A stretch of 64,000 bases of DNA, from positions 105,103,501 to 105,167,500 of the forward strand of contig CM032231.1 in NCBI GenBank assembly GCA_019009955.1. The letters run 5' to 3'. Made by a program: the position numbers and the translations under genes. This document shows, piece by piece, positions 1 to 11,137 of this stretch. The notes beneath the pieces are model-generated. The model ran no database searches. It was not told where the DNA came from and saw only the letters and a list, made by a program, of their open reading frames with translations. Origin of the DNA: Riptortus pedestris (Eukaryota; Arthropoda; Insecta; Hemiptera; Alydidae). Position 1 is the first letter of the stretch. Every line of letters starts with the position of its first letter.

Positions 1-586
1 GAATTTTCATGTTTTATCTCTTATAACAAAAGCCGCTTAAAATCAATATTTGGTATTTAAGCTTAGAATAAAATGTTTCACAACATAACAGCTTGTTGTA
101 AATATGTCATGAGTAGGATAGGGAATTTACTGAAGTCTGAAAACTAAATAATCCAAATATCTCGGATAATATTCGAGATAAAGGAAATATGTATAGAACA
201 GCAGTTATAGGTAATTAATTTTACAAATAAGATTGGTACTTTGGCATTTTTCGATTCGAGTTATAACAGATATATTTCAAATTTTCAAAATTACTCTTCT
301 CTAAAGCCCCTCTTCCAGTCCGATTTTAGCTTTTAAGGGACTTGATTTTTAGATTTACATAAAACGTTTAAATATCGAGTGTAAAAGCGATCAATCAAAA
401 ATTGCGCCCGCTATTGTTCTAACTGACAAATAAATTTATATATGTATAGTTTGAACGAGTCTCATTTTCGTCATATCTTGGATAGGATCTGTGGTCTTCT
501 GCAGAAATGTTTCGTTCACATCGAACCTTCATCGCGAGATGATTAGAACCTCAATAGCTGATTTTTCATTAAGTAAATCTGCTAAA
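1..586 (+). mobile_element. Helitron-like/DINE-like repeat, copy 0 (cut by window edge)
   Basis: This is a diverged copy of a family seen at least eight times in the window. It matches the others from the 'aatatttggtatttaa' block near base 45, through the 'aacgtttaaatatcgag' and 'aaaaattgcg' blocks, to the terminal 'tcaatagctgattt ... aaatctgctaaaa' segment. Its TA microsatellite is reduced to a short 'tatatatg' stretch near base 436, and the 3' hairpin has mutated loop bases. There is no coding potential. The left end lies outside the window. Confidence 0.7.
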
Positions 587-1215
587 ATGATTTGCAATTG
601 CAAGGGAAATATCACTCCAGGAATACGGTTAACGGCGCGAACATGACGTCTCAAGTTAATTCAAATAATGTGGACACTACAAATGATAATTTGGTTTCCC
701 TGAAGTGGGGATACACTTACTAAGAGTTAAAGAAAACTTTATTGATGATTTTTGATAAGTTGTGATAGAACGGGAAGTTATCCTTTAGAGAAACATTTGA
801 TAACTGATATTTAAGAAAGATGAGCCCACTATGGAATCAACTATTCTGGCAGGCGGTAATTTCTTTCTCTCTTGATAATTAGGTACATCCATAAATTGAT
901 ATTTGCTTTGGTTTTTTGGCGTTGTTTAATTGAGTAATATTATTTCTTTAACTATTTTATATTTAATTTTGTACTGCTTGCTGCCAATTTTTAATGAAAT
1001 CAAGTATTTCTCTATTTGTTTTCTGAAATCCACTATTCAATTTAATGAAGTATTTATTTATAATAATAATGCCTTTCTTTTAGTTATATTTATTTAGAAG
1101 GAACATTTCTATGATTACTTAAATTTAGTATCATGTTTATTTTTTTACTTTTGTAATTTCCTATGGTTTTTATTGTTACATGTTGCTATATATTATTTAT
1201 TTTATTTTATATATT
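587..1215. other. AT-rich stretch, nothing recognised
   Basis: There are no long open frames, no recognisable RNA gene and no match to the repeat families defined elsewhere in the window. Composition is strongly AT-rich with many short T runs. Confidence 0.5.
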
Positions 1216-1345
1216 AGCGTCCACTGTTTGCAATTATGGCTAATTGGGACGGGTTACCTACAGGTTACCACCCTTTTCTTGTCAGGGTGTGACTAAGGAT
1301 CTTATTTTATGAGCACGTCACAAAATCAATTCCTATTGCCCATTA
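1216..1345 (-). mobile_element. tRNA-derived SINE, 3' body fragment
   Basis: Read on the minus strand this is the tRNA-unrelated body of the SINE family. It has the 'ccctgacaagaaaagggtggtaacc' type block, 'acccgtcccaattagcc', and the 3' end complementary to 'gcgtccactgtttgcaa'. The tRNA-like head with its A and B boxes is missing, and the sequence turns into unrelated AT-rich DNA beyond about 1345. Confidence 0.75.
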
Positions 1346-1633
1346 TTTTACTTTTTTTTATTTGACTTTCTACAATTTTTGATTTTGATGCAAATCACCT
1401 TTGATGTGATGTCCATAAATAAATAAATTTAATATTTTTCAAGAACTATATTTTAATTGGTTCGTGATTCCTAAATGAATTTTATAACTCGCTGAATAAT
1501 GTTATTTAAATTTGATGTTGATTTCCTATTAATAATTGAAGCGTTATGAAGGGTTATTTTTATGATGATTATGATTCTCACATCTTTCTTAATTAAAAAA
1601 TAGGCTGACAGCAATAAAATCTCAGTTTTATTC

Positions 1634-1935
1634 TTTTATGTTGTGTTCGGTCAAGTAGGTGGTAAAATTTCAAAAAGACTTTTTATCCGAATTTTCGGCA
1701 TGATATCCACTGTCTGACATCATAAACAGTGCACACACTTTGTCCCAGCATTTTATATTTTTTTCAATTTGTTAAAATTATCGGAGACACACGACTTTTA
1801 CGTTTTGTACTCCATATTTTGTCTCTTCTGGTCTAACCAGTTACAGGTTTGCCTTGAAAATGGTTATACGATGCACTGAAACAATGACAGTCTTTTTGAT
1901 TTTTACTACATACATGACCGAACACCACATAAAAT
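1634..1935. mobile_element. MITE-like element with about 47 bp terminal inverted repeats
   Basis: Bases 1634-1680 and 1889-1935 are inverted repeats. Left 'gtgttcggtcaagtaggtgg' corresponds to reverse-complemented right 'gtgttcggtcatgtatgtag', and both arms continue to 'tcaaaaagact'. About 208 bp lie between the arms and carry no ORF. Long terminal repeats round a short non-coding core are typical of non-autonomous DNA transposons, and a mariner-type origin is possible but not shown. Only one copy was seen here. Confidence 0.65.
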
Positions 1936-1940
1936 AATAT

Positions 1941-2670
1941 AACTAAGTTTTTATTAATTCTTGAAAGCAGTTCTTTTGAAGCATTTTACCGAGTTAATAA
2001 ATATTAAGACCATTTTCTGTCACCCATCGACTTGCCCCCTTCGCCTTCCAGAACCTGGATTTTGATCCAGTATTTCTACTTGCCGGTGAGGGCATTGACA
2101 TCGATAGAGAGGTCAAGATGAAGGTAATGGACGATAATCGGCTACACTCCAGCCTAATTTGACCCTTGTGGAGGAAAGAAAGACTCCAGACCTAGAGAAG
2201 TGGCACTGTAGGACTCTTACCCAGAATGGCTGGTAAGAGTCTGCTGAATACATTTCTGGCCAACATCTCCTCCTTCCTCTTTTATCAACAAGAAGGGGAA
2301 GTTTCGGGGAGCGAACCGAAGTCCGTTTCTGAAAGTAGCGGTGACCCATTGCCCTCCGAATGATACTATTCAACAATAAAGGAGCCAATTGACCTCAAAG
2401 CCAGAATTATTACATAACATCTCTACCTTGACTACATAACCTATTATTACATTAGCCAATCAGAGCAGGTAGACCTAAACGTTAACATATCCTTACTGAA
2501 ATCTTCCTTTCATTATTTCTAATGCTTTGCATATATTGTAAAAGGAACAGTTATATATAGAAAATTATATAATCTGAACTGTTTCATTAACTAATTATTC
2601 ACTAATACTTGGACTTAGAAATTCTTTGGAACAGGCTTAACACATAATCTACTGGGCTACTCGGTGAGCA
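1941..2670. other. Unassigned block with a GC-richer core
   Basis: Bases about 2030-2400 are richer in G and C than the surroundings. They contain a short perfect hairpin (2212-2241) with arms GACTCTTACC and GGTAAGAGTC. A 91-codon minus-strand frame (2113-2388) covers most of the block but has no recognisable domain. The block could be a fragment of an unidentified transposon. I see no gene. Confidence 0.4.
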
Positions 2671-3171
2671 AAAAAGTCCGTCACGCAGGGGCTGCGTAAA
2701 CTAAGCAGATTTCCCACGTGAAGTTTTACAATAGAGAAATCTGCCTAATAACAACTGTAGTAGTAAGAAACCTCTAAACCTATTCACGGGGGACGAATAG
2801 TTACAGAAACGGCCACTAGAGCTCTGGGTGGAAAATCCGAACAGCCAACTCCTGCCGACCACACAAACGCAAATATCTCGGTTAATATTCAAGATACAGA
2901 ATAAATGTATAGAACAATATTTATAGTAAATATAATTTGCAATAAGATTGGTTATATACAATGTTTCGATCCGACGTATAATAACGGAGATATTTTGAAT
3001 TTTCGAAAATCCCCCCTCTAAACCCCCCCGCTCCCACTGGCCCGATTTCAGCCGTTAACGAACTTGATCTTTCTTTTTACATAATACGACTAATATCGAG
3101 TTTGGTACCGATCAAACAAAAATTGCGACCGCTAGAGCGGTAACAGACAAATATATAGATAGATAAATAGA

Positions 3172-3220
<49 letters not shown>

Positions 3221-3345
3221 ATTTGAACGGACTTCATTTTCGTCATCTATTAGATAGGATCGATGGACATTTGAAGAAAAATTTCGAAAAGTCCGTCATG
3301 AGTACAACCTCAATAGCTGATTTCCCTTAAGGGAAATCTGCTAAA
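2671..3345 (+). mobile_element. Helitron-like/DINE-like repeat, copy 1
   Basis: This is one of the best-preserved copies. It starts at 'aaaaagtccgtcacgcaggg', where CGCAG-GGG-CTGCG can fold into a 5' hairpin, followed by 'ctaagcagatttcccacgtg'. It ends with the palindrome GATTTCCCTTAAGGGAAATC followed by 'tgctaaaa'. The 5' AGCAGATTTCCC recurs inverted in that 3' end, making subterminal inverted repeats. A (TA)n tract lies at about 3174-3217. The architecture (subterminal inverted repeats, internal microsatellite, 3' stem-loop, no ORF) is that described for DINE-1/HINE elements. The class assignment is inference; the repeat family itself is directly visible. Confidence 0.8.
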
Positions 3346-4400
3346 ATATTTACAACATGACGGGAAAAAAACAAAATAAAAATAAAACAAAAAAAACCTA
3401 AAAGAAAATCTATAAATAGTTGAACTGGAATAAGTTTAACTATACCTAATAGAGACTTTTTTAATTTTTTAATCAACTAATGTCTGTCAGATTAAAAGAA
3501 CATTAAGTTGAGTGAACGATTGGATAACATCGATCGTGCTGAGATAACCTAACTGATTCAAGCATATCTCAACAAAAATCTCATGTTCGTTTTACTGACT
3601 GGCAATGAATAAGGGCCCATAAAGAACTATTAAGAAATAACGTTCACTGTTTCAAACACGTACAGATTTCACTCATAATAAGTGGAGTAAATTATACATT
3701 TTCTGGAATGCGATAATTGACAGTTTTAAGGAACCATGAAATGAGCGGGAAGAGAAAAATCTTGATAAAACCAAATGGAAATCTGAAAGACTAGCCCTAG
3801 TCACTAATGAGTATAATAAGGTTAATATGTGTGGAAAAAGGTTGGGGGTCCATTATTTGCGTGTGGTAGCATGCTGTTAATGGGCCCAGAGGAAGTAGGT
3901 TGCAGGGGGGGTTATATAATGTATTATACAGGTTATTGTATATATTATGGCTTCCCATGCCGCCCCCTGTCGGCGGGCATGTTCCCCTAATTAGGGGTTA
4001 TTTGTGTGAATAATAACACTATATCAGTGAGTAAGTCCTAACTTAGCTAGAGCCAGCACCTCTACCGGGATTGTCGTTTATCATCCCTTCTTGGGGAGTT
4101 ATTCTACACACCTGGGCTACACATGTTTGGAGGTCAACTCTCAGCTGATCATGCATGAGAACTTCATGGAATACCCTAAACTAATTAGCCTATTACTTAA
4201 TTAAACTTGCAATTATATGTAATGACAGGGTAAAGTGCATCAATCATTTCATTTTACGTTACATATGTGACCATATTCACAATTATTGCACCTTATAGCG
4301 GCTTATTGAATGGTGCTCTTTAAAGATGTTATTATAGTATTTAATTTTCTTGATTGAAGTAAAGGCCTCAAGATGCAAGTGATGTGGTGAAACTGGTTGT
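3346..4400. other. AT-rich stretch, nothing recognised
   Basis: No feature can be supported. A slightly GC-richer patch at about 3840-4150 includes a G run near 3905 and GC-rich short words near 3960-3990, but no conserved reading frame. Confidence 0.45.
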
Positions 4401-5226
4401 GAAAAACGTCCGCAGAGGCTGCTTAAACTAAGCAGAATTCCCACGCGAAGATTTATAGTAAATAGATTTACATACTGCTAACACACATGATAATATTCAG
4501 TGATTAGATACAAATGGCAATGAGACATATTTCAGTCAATTTACAAGTTAATAATCTCTACTACGGAAAGCGTCTGAATTGTAAACAAACAGGTCAGCCA
4601 TCCTAAAGAATAGGTAGATAGAAATACTCTAGACCGTAAATAAACACAAATACTGAAATATATCTGAATATAACATATGAATTTTTATGATAGCTCTTTT
4701 CTATAGTTACTAAGGTGGGGGGGGGGCAACAGAACGTGTTTGCATATATCTCACAAAGTAAAAGTCCAATGAAAACAATATTTGGTATTTAACTTTGTTA
4801 TGAGGTAGTACATGATATAGCAACTTATTATTATGACATTAGTAGAAGTGGGGGGTTCACGGAAAGTAGAAAACTATGAAATTCGAATATCCCGGTTAAT
4901 ATTCATGATACGAAAATACTTATAGGTCAGCATTATAGACCATTAAATTTGCAATAAGATTGGTTCTATACAACTTTTCGATCCGACGTATAATAACGGA
5001 GATATATTGAATTTTCGAAATTCCCCTATTTCATGTAAAAGTCGTTTTACATAAAACTTCTAAATGTCGGCCGCTAGTGTGGTAACAGAGAAATATATAA
5101 ATTTTTGAAATCAAGCCATTTTGGTCATCTCCTAGGAAACATTGATGGGCATTTGTGGAAAATTTTCGAAAATCATGAGTACGTACTCTATAGCTGACTT
5201 CCATTTAAGGAAAATCTGATTAAAAT
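4401..5226 (+). mobile_element. Helitron-like/DINE-like repeat, copy 2 (longer form)
   Basis: The copy starts at 'gaaaaacgtccgcagaggct', a mutated form of the family 5' hairpin, then 'ctaagcagaattcccacg'. It ends with 'tagctgacttcc' and 'aaaatctgattaaaa'. It has extra internal sequence lacking in copies 1 and 7, including 'gtaaacaaac' and 'ggtcagcc' words shared with copy 6, and the 'caatatttggtatttaa' block shared with copies 0 and 3. The TA microsatellite is almost lost. There is no coding sequence. Confidence 0.7.
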
Positions 5227-5618
5227 GGACGTTAATAAAGGATAATAGTAATAGCGTTTTAATCCAGTAAGGTCCCATCCTACTTATCCTGAAATGCTGG
5301 ATCATGTGATATTGCTCACTCAACATTAAACTGGCAGATTAACTCGTCACCAGTTCAGTCTGAACATACTAGAGAGGTTTAGAGGAAATGGAGATCTCAA
5401 TAATTCTGAGATAATAAGCTTTATAACGATATTGTATCATTTAAAGATACCACATTACTTACACGTCTTACTTAATTGAAGTAGCCCACACATTCCCATA
5501 ATACTCCAACATTTAAAATACCTTAGCATATACTCTCAAATTTAAAAGTATTACATTTTAAAATTGATAATTATTTTTAAAATTAATGTTTTTACTCCAG
5601 CTAAAATTTCTGACTATA

Positions 5619-5619
<1 letters not shown>
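5227..5619. other. AT-rich stretch, nothing recognised
   Basis: No ORF, RNA gene or repeat family recognised between the Helitron-like copy and the GT microsatellite. Confidence 0.45.
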
Positions 5620-5704
<85 letters not shown>

Positions 5705-5716
5705 TGTGTGTGTGCG
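5620..5716. repeat. (GT)n microsatellite
   Basis: A nearly pure GT dinucleotide run of about 97 bp, with a GA interruption near its right end. An apparent 65-codon frame across it is a Cys-Val repeat produced by the dinucleotide and is not a gene. Confidence 0.97.
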
Positions 5717-5726
5717 TATGATTGTG

Positions 5727-6074
5727 ACTGCATGTTCAAGATTTTAGAAATTTTAATTTAATCGTTTTATTTGCGTACATGCCAATTTCTATTTATTTAC
5801 TTTAATTGTTTTAATTTTGACAATTGAACATATATTATTGTTTTTCGTAATTTATTAGTCATTATAGTTTTTAATTATCGGGTTTATTTATATTATATTT
5901 TTTTGTTTTTGAATTTAATGTTTCGTTTTTGTTTATTATTTTATTTTATTTTTTTTAATCGTGCTTTTTTTGTCTCTTTTACTGCGTTTTGTGTTTTGCG
6001 TTTTTAGTTTGTCCTGTTCTAATAATTGTGTTTAATTTATTCTTGTTACTGTTTCCATATTTTTATATTTATCT
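5727..6074. other. T-rich stretch, nothing recognised
   Basis: Very T-rich sequence on the plus strand, with short T runs and no other structure that I can support. Confidence 0.4.
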
Positions 6075-6284
6075 GGGGCTCAGATAAGCTATGCCAGTTA
6101 AAGCATTGCCCTAATCTCACATGGTAAACCTAGAGTGGCGAGTTCGATTCCCGCCTGAGCAAATAGGAATTTATTTAGTGACGTACTCATTAAATAAAAT
6201 TCTTTGTCCCACCCTGGCTAGAAAAGTGTGGTAGCCTGTAGATAAGTCGTCCGAATTTGCAAGAAGTGGACCTTAATAAATAAC
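6075..6284 (+). mobile_element. tRNA-derived SINE, full-length
   Basis: The head contains a pol III A-box-like segment ('gctatgccagttaaagca') and a B-box-like segment 'gagttcgattcccgcc', both as in a tRNA gene. The body has 'cccaccctggctagaaaag' and 'tggtagcctgtagataag', and the 3' end 'ttaataaataacg'. Length is about 210 bp. RNA polymerase III transcription from the internal boxes is inferred from SINE biology. The copy is non-coding and somewhat diverged. Confidence 0.85.
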
Positions 6285-7196
6285 GTATACTTATTAAAAT
6301 CTATTTTTTTTTATGAGTAATATTGTTTTGTAGTGATCGCTTCACTATAAATAAATAATAATAATGAAAAACGACATTTCGCCAACAACGAATTTTATTG
6401 GTTTAGGCATCCATATAAGACATAAAAGTGCATTTTGTTTGAATTATTTTGAGATTATCAAACAAACATCCCTTCTTTTTGAAAAGGAAATATTTTCTTG
6501 CCAGGTATATTTTAATTATTCCAAGAAACTCAAGTGCCCTTCAGTTATTCGAAGAATCGTTATGAAGAGGTGTTTATTAGTTCATTCAGCCATATTTCAT
6601 ATTCTTAATTACCAGGAAAGCACATTTTTCTGTTTCCTTTTCCTTTTTTTTTTACTTTTTTAAATTAGAGTCGACGTAATTGGGTGACAAATAGCAATCA
6701 ACTTCTCACACGATGTAGATACTCGTATTAGTAGAATTCGAGGAAATACAGGTGCAAAGTAAATGAAAAAAATTAATACTAAATAAAAATTCAAAATATT
6801 CTTTCAAAGGCTGAATATGTTTACAGATACCGTATTAATTAATATATATTTAAGATATTATTTAAAATATTCTCTAAAATATGGATTATAATGCGAATTA
6901 TGATTATCTAGTACGTGTCTACTTGCAAAAGAAGTATTACCGGTTAATCTATTTCTGTATATTCACAAATTAAATACAAGTATAGTATTTTCACTTAAAG
7001 TAATAAAAAACAAAGCAAAAAAATGCTAAGGGGAATACGTAAATGAAATGTCCCAGGGTTTTCGCTTAGGTGCTATATATACCATATAATATATGCCTAT
7101 AATATATGCCTATCACGTGGGGGTTGTTTAAAATGAACGGAATTCCCCCAACCTGGATGACACTGGCTTTGCCATTTCACCATGAATTTCTAATCA
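6285..7196. other. AT-rich stretch, nothing recognised
   Basis: A 99-codon plus-strand frame (6364-6663) exists but its product has no recognisable motif and ends in a low-complexity Phe/Leu run encoded by T tracts. I do not call it a gene. Confidence 0.4.
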
Positions 7197-7828
7197 GAAA
7201 AAGCCCTCACGCAGGGGCTGCGTTAACTAAGCAGATTTTCCACGTGCGTCACGTAACTGCATTTATCTCAAAAAGTAAATGTTCAATGATAGCAATATTT
7301 GGTATTTAGGGTTTAAATAATGTGCTTCATAATGCAACAGCTTATTGTTAATATGACATGAGTAGGAGGGAGGGTTTATTGAAGGCCGAAAACTGAAAAA
7401 TTCGAATATCTCCGTTAATAATCAACATACTGAAAAAAACGTAAATTACAACATGTATAGAACATTGCATTTGCAATAAGATTGATTCTATACAATATTT
7501 ACACCCGAAGCATAATAACGGAGATAATACGATTTATCTAAATTCGCCCTCCAAGCCCCACTCCCCACTTGTCAGATTTCAGCAGTTAACGAACATGATC
7601 TTTTTTACATGAAACGTTTAAATATCGAGTTTGGTATCAATCAAATAAAAATTGCGACCACTAGAGCGTTAACACTTATATATATATATATATATATATC
7701 AGTTTTGAAGGGACCTCATTTTCGTCACCTCCTGGGCTGGATCGATGGACATTTGAGGAAATTTTTCAAAAATCGCGTCATAGATACGACCTCAATAGCT
7801 ATTTCCCCTTAAGGAAAATATGCCAAAT
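7197..7828 (+). mobile_element. Helitron-like/DINE-like repeat, copy 3
   Basis: The 5' end 'cacgcaggggctgcgttaac' and 'taagcagattttccacgtg' are well kept. A (TA)n tract lies at about 7677-7700. The 3' end 'caatagctatttccccttaagg' has lost part of its palindrome ('aaatatgccaaa' instead of 'aaatctgctaaa'). It is non-coding, and short frames over it are chance. Confidence 0.75.
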
Positions 7829-9503
7829 GAGTAGAAGTTAATTAATTTCACACCTTAATACCGGGTTTATTTTTTTGTTTTTGTTCGGATGGTGGCTGTT
7901 TAGCTGCTGCGAGCAACTGATTTTTAATAAATATTTTATCATAGAATCCCAAATGTAGTGTGCAGTGTTGAACAATACATTTATGGAGATGAGAATTAAG
8001 ACAAAATAAAAACAACATGAAAAAGTGATTTTTTAAAATTTATTTTCTGCTTTATATTCTTTCAGATCTTTGGACACCATTACACCTCTTTCTACTCCTT
8101 CGCATCTTTATTGGCTTTATTCCCGTCCACTAATTAGAGTTCCAATGCCCCCTTCCTGAGAGTTTTAGGAGACTGTCCTGGGAAAGAAGTCCTTAGTCTA
8201 CATCACAATTGATGTAGACTTGGGACTTCTTTAATCAATATTAAAGCTAAGCACTGATGATGGGGTTCAAGCCTGAAAAGAAGTTATTGAATACAATTGA
8301 CATCAAGTGGAATTTTTTTTCACTCTGAGTTTCTGAAAATAGTTATGTCCATTGGGAACTATAGAAAATCACTATTAAAACGGATGCCGTCTTTCTGTAT
8401 AAACTGAATTATGCTTTTCTCTCAAAGTTGAAACTAATCAAAAAATCCTGTTGTCCATAAATGTCGTCCATGATGTGCATCTAATATGGTGAACTTAATT
8501 GCATGTGCCATAAGCCCCAAAACTGTTATAAACATTCGTAAATAAGTCCCTATACAAATATACTGCATTCTAAATGAGCTCAGAGGAATTAGCAATTTTT
8601 TATTTTGCCTTCTCTTTACCTTCCACCACTTTAATCGATTTTAATAGAAAAATGGACTGCTACAACTAGATTCTACAACAGTCCTGAATGAGAAGTGTCA
8701 CAATTCTAGTGATAGTAGTTTTTATGTTAAGCATGATATGTTCATAAATTCAGATGTCAAGCCGAATCTGGCCAAGAAGGATTCAACGAGGGTCTTAACT
8801 GATAATTCCATTGATATCTGAAATCCGAAATTAGTAGTATTACAATAGTTCCTTTGAAAGTAAAGAAGTAAGAAGCACTAAAACCTTTCTTTCATTTCTT
8901 TTATTGACTCTTTATGTTACTTATCATATAGGAGGCTTCTCAGGAACTCAGTTCATTCACAGCATTTAATATACGTCACTATCATATATATTATGATAGA
9001 TATTTGACAGCTGATTTTTATTTAATGTTAAAAAAATCGTTATCAAAAATTAATATTGCAGGAATATCGGTTATGTATTGCAGTGTTGCAGATGTATCAT
9101 ATTACGAGAAGGAAAAAAAAAACTAATTGCATAATCTGAATGACGTGAGTGTTTCTATTTTCGTTACTTTCCGCAATCAGTATTTTATTGATTATGTCAG
9201 AAAGATTTATTTTGAGTTATTGAAGCTAATAAAATACTGAAATGTACCTTCAAGTAAGAATAGAAATGAACTTTATATGGAAAAAAGTAAAAGTCTCTCA
9301 CAGACTATACGTTTTTCCATTCCTTAATTATATTCCGGATGAAGCTTTTCCTTCGCTAAATATTCAGGTAATGTTCCACAGGTCTGCTTCTTCCAGGTGG
9401 AATTGGTCAACCAATATAATTTTTTTAGTTGGGAACTACAATTAGCAATGCTTGGTTTGGCCAGGAGAAGGCTGCAGTAAAGCTTTTTGTTTGTTTGTTT
9501 ATC
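7829..9503. other. AT-rich stretch with an inverted repeat and a hammerhead-like core
   Basis: No gene is recognised. Bases 8183-8205 and 8210-8232 form an imperfect inverted repeat with 23 bp arms (AAAGAAGTCC outer, GTCTACATCA inner). Just downstream, 8254-8260 reads CTGATGA followed by a possible short stem and GAAA (8274-8277). The arrangement recalls the Penelope-type hammerhead motifs elsewhere in the window, but the cleavage-site half is not convincing. Confidence 0.35.
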
Positions 9504-9719
9504 ATTATTAATGTCCACTTTATGTTACTACGGCTAATCGGGACGGGTTATCTACTGGTTACCACCCTTTTCAACCCAGGGTGGCCTAAGGAGTTTATTT
9601 AACGAGTCCGTCACTAAATAAATTTCTACTGCCTAGGGCTGGAATCGAATCCGCTACTCTAGGTCAACCACGCGAGTTTATAACCAACGCCCTAACTCGC
9701 ACGGCCAACCTGAGCTCCT
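9504..9719 (-). mobile_element. tRNA-derived SINE, full-length, minus strand
   Basis: The reverse complement carries the tRNA-like head (A box near 9700, B box in 'ggattcgattccagccc' near 9640) and the body ending in 'gtggacattaataat'. About 216 bp. The unrelated-body blocks 'aaccagtagataacccgtc' and 'accctgggttgaaaaggg' match the family. Confidence 0.85.
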
Positions 9720-9748
9720 CTGCAGCAATGCTACTTAAAATTGTTGTT

Positions 9749-9916
9749 ATTTATTAAAGCCCATTTGTGTGCTACTAAGGCTAACAGGTTAATATCCAGG
9801 TGGGACTAGGAACTTTATTTAATGAGCTCGTCACTATATAAATTCCTGTTTTCAAGGTGAGAATGAAACTCACGACTCCAAGTTTTGTCAATACTACAGG
9901 CTAACCTAAGTCCCTT
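9749..9916 (-). mobile_element. tRNA-derived SINE, diverged and internally deleted
   Basis: This second minus-strand copy lies directly beside the previous one. It retains the 3' end ('agcccatttgtgtgctactaa' as read on plus), 'gtgggactaggaactttatt', the 'gagctcgtcactatataaa' block and a decayed tRNA-like head. The segment between 'aacaggttaatatcc' and 'aggtgggac' is shortened relative to the family. Confidence 0.7.
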
Positions 9917-10071
9917 CGGAAAATTAACTAAATATATGTTGAAAAGACCCCTCGAGGGGACAGCCGTAGCTAGCTTAAAAAGGAGTATTAAAATGAGAAG
10001 TCCATCATATCCAATGCACAACTCTGAATTCCATTTTGTATCTTCTTTGCCAAATGAAGGGTAGAAATGAT

Positions 10072-10672
10072 TTTTTCTGTAATCGTTGAATAATGGTAAC
10101 ATTACTAAACTGAAATAAGTGAAGAAAGTGAAACATTTTGCAATAGAGTGAAGAAAGTGAATTTCCTTCTTAATTAGTAATAAGTATAAATTAAAAAATA
10201 ATTTGAAGTTGGAAATTAAATGCTTTTAAATGTTTCTTAACATTGTAAGAATTTATTTTAACAAAATAAATTGAAATGTGAATGAATTATTGGTGGAAAT
10301 AATCAATATATTTTAAAATTTAAATATAATAATAATTACCTTCCTCGTTTATAACCTGCACTTGTTTATAACTGCACTACTTCACAATCATCACTAGTTG
10401 TTTTATAACTATGCTTATAACCTTTCACAACCATGCTTATAACCTAGCAACAACCTACCATAATCTTCACAACATACTAATTTTGTTCATATTCTGGTTA
10501 GATCTGATCATGTATTACACGATTACAGAAAAAATTTAATATTACACTCGTGACGAAAGTAGAATTTACAACTCTCGTAAAATTACCACACTCGCTTCGC
10601 TCGTGTGGGTAAACGTTTCACTCGAGTTGTAAAATGATCTACTTTCGTCACTTGTATAATAAATAACTATTT
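10072..10672 (-). mobile_element. 0.6 kb hairpin element, copy 1
   Basis: This is the first of three copies (others near 29.0 and 47.7 kb). On this strand it runs from the short inverted repeat 'ttttctgtaatcgt' at 10073 to its partner 'acgattacagaaaa' ending near 10533. A terminal foldback follows at 10551-10651, with arms including GTGACGAAAGTAGA / TCTACTTTCGTCAC. The element ends at 'aataaataactattt'. No ORF. All three copies keep the same junction between the foldback and the 485 bp part, so the foldback belongs to the element. Superfamily unknown. Confidence 0.8.
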
Positions 10673-10696
10673 CAGGTTACATCATAGGTTTTGGGG

Positions 10697-10822
10697 TTTT
10701 AGCGGATTTCTCTTGGGGGGAAATCAGTTATTGAGGTTGTACTCATGATGAGTTTTTCGAACCATGTCTTCGAATGTCCATCGATCCTATCTAGGGCATT
10801 ACGAGAATGAGGTCCGGTCAAA

Positions 10823-10878
<56 letters not shown>

Positions 10879-11137
10879 TGTTAACGCTAAAGTGTCGGTT
10901 TTTGTCTGATCGTTAACAAACTTGATATTAAAACATTTTATGTAAAAATAAAGATAGAGTTCGTTGACGGTAAAAATCCGACAAGTGGGAGGGGGTGAGG
11001 TTTAACGGGAGGATTTCGAAAATTCTTAGTATCTCCGTTATTATGCGTCGGATCGAAAAATTGAGATAAAGGTAAATACTTGACGCACGCCGGAAATCTG
11101 CTTAGTTAATGCAGACCCTGCGAGACGGACTTTTTTT
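10697..11137 (-). mobile_element. Helitron-like/DINE-like repeat, copy 4
   Basis: Read on minus, the copy starts at the 'gacgggtctc...' equivalent of the family 5' end (11090-11137: 'ctgcttagttaatgcagacc' on plus). It ends with 'aactgatttcccccca' and 'aaatccgctaaaa' at 10697. A pure (TA)n run lies at 10829-10876. It is shortened in its 5' half relative to copies 1 and 6. Confidence 0.75.

Noticed and set aside
5564..5761. 65-codon ORF with a Cys-Val repeat
   Set aside because: Pure translation of the (GT)n microsatellite.
9640..9719. Possible tRNA genes at the many B-box-like sites
   Set aside because: All lie in SINE heads with the SINE body attached, and none shows a complete cloverleaf with acceptor stem.
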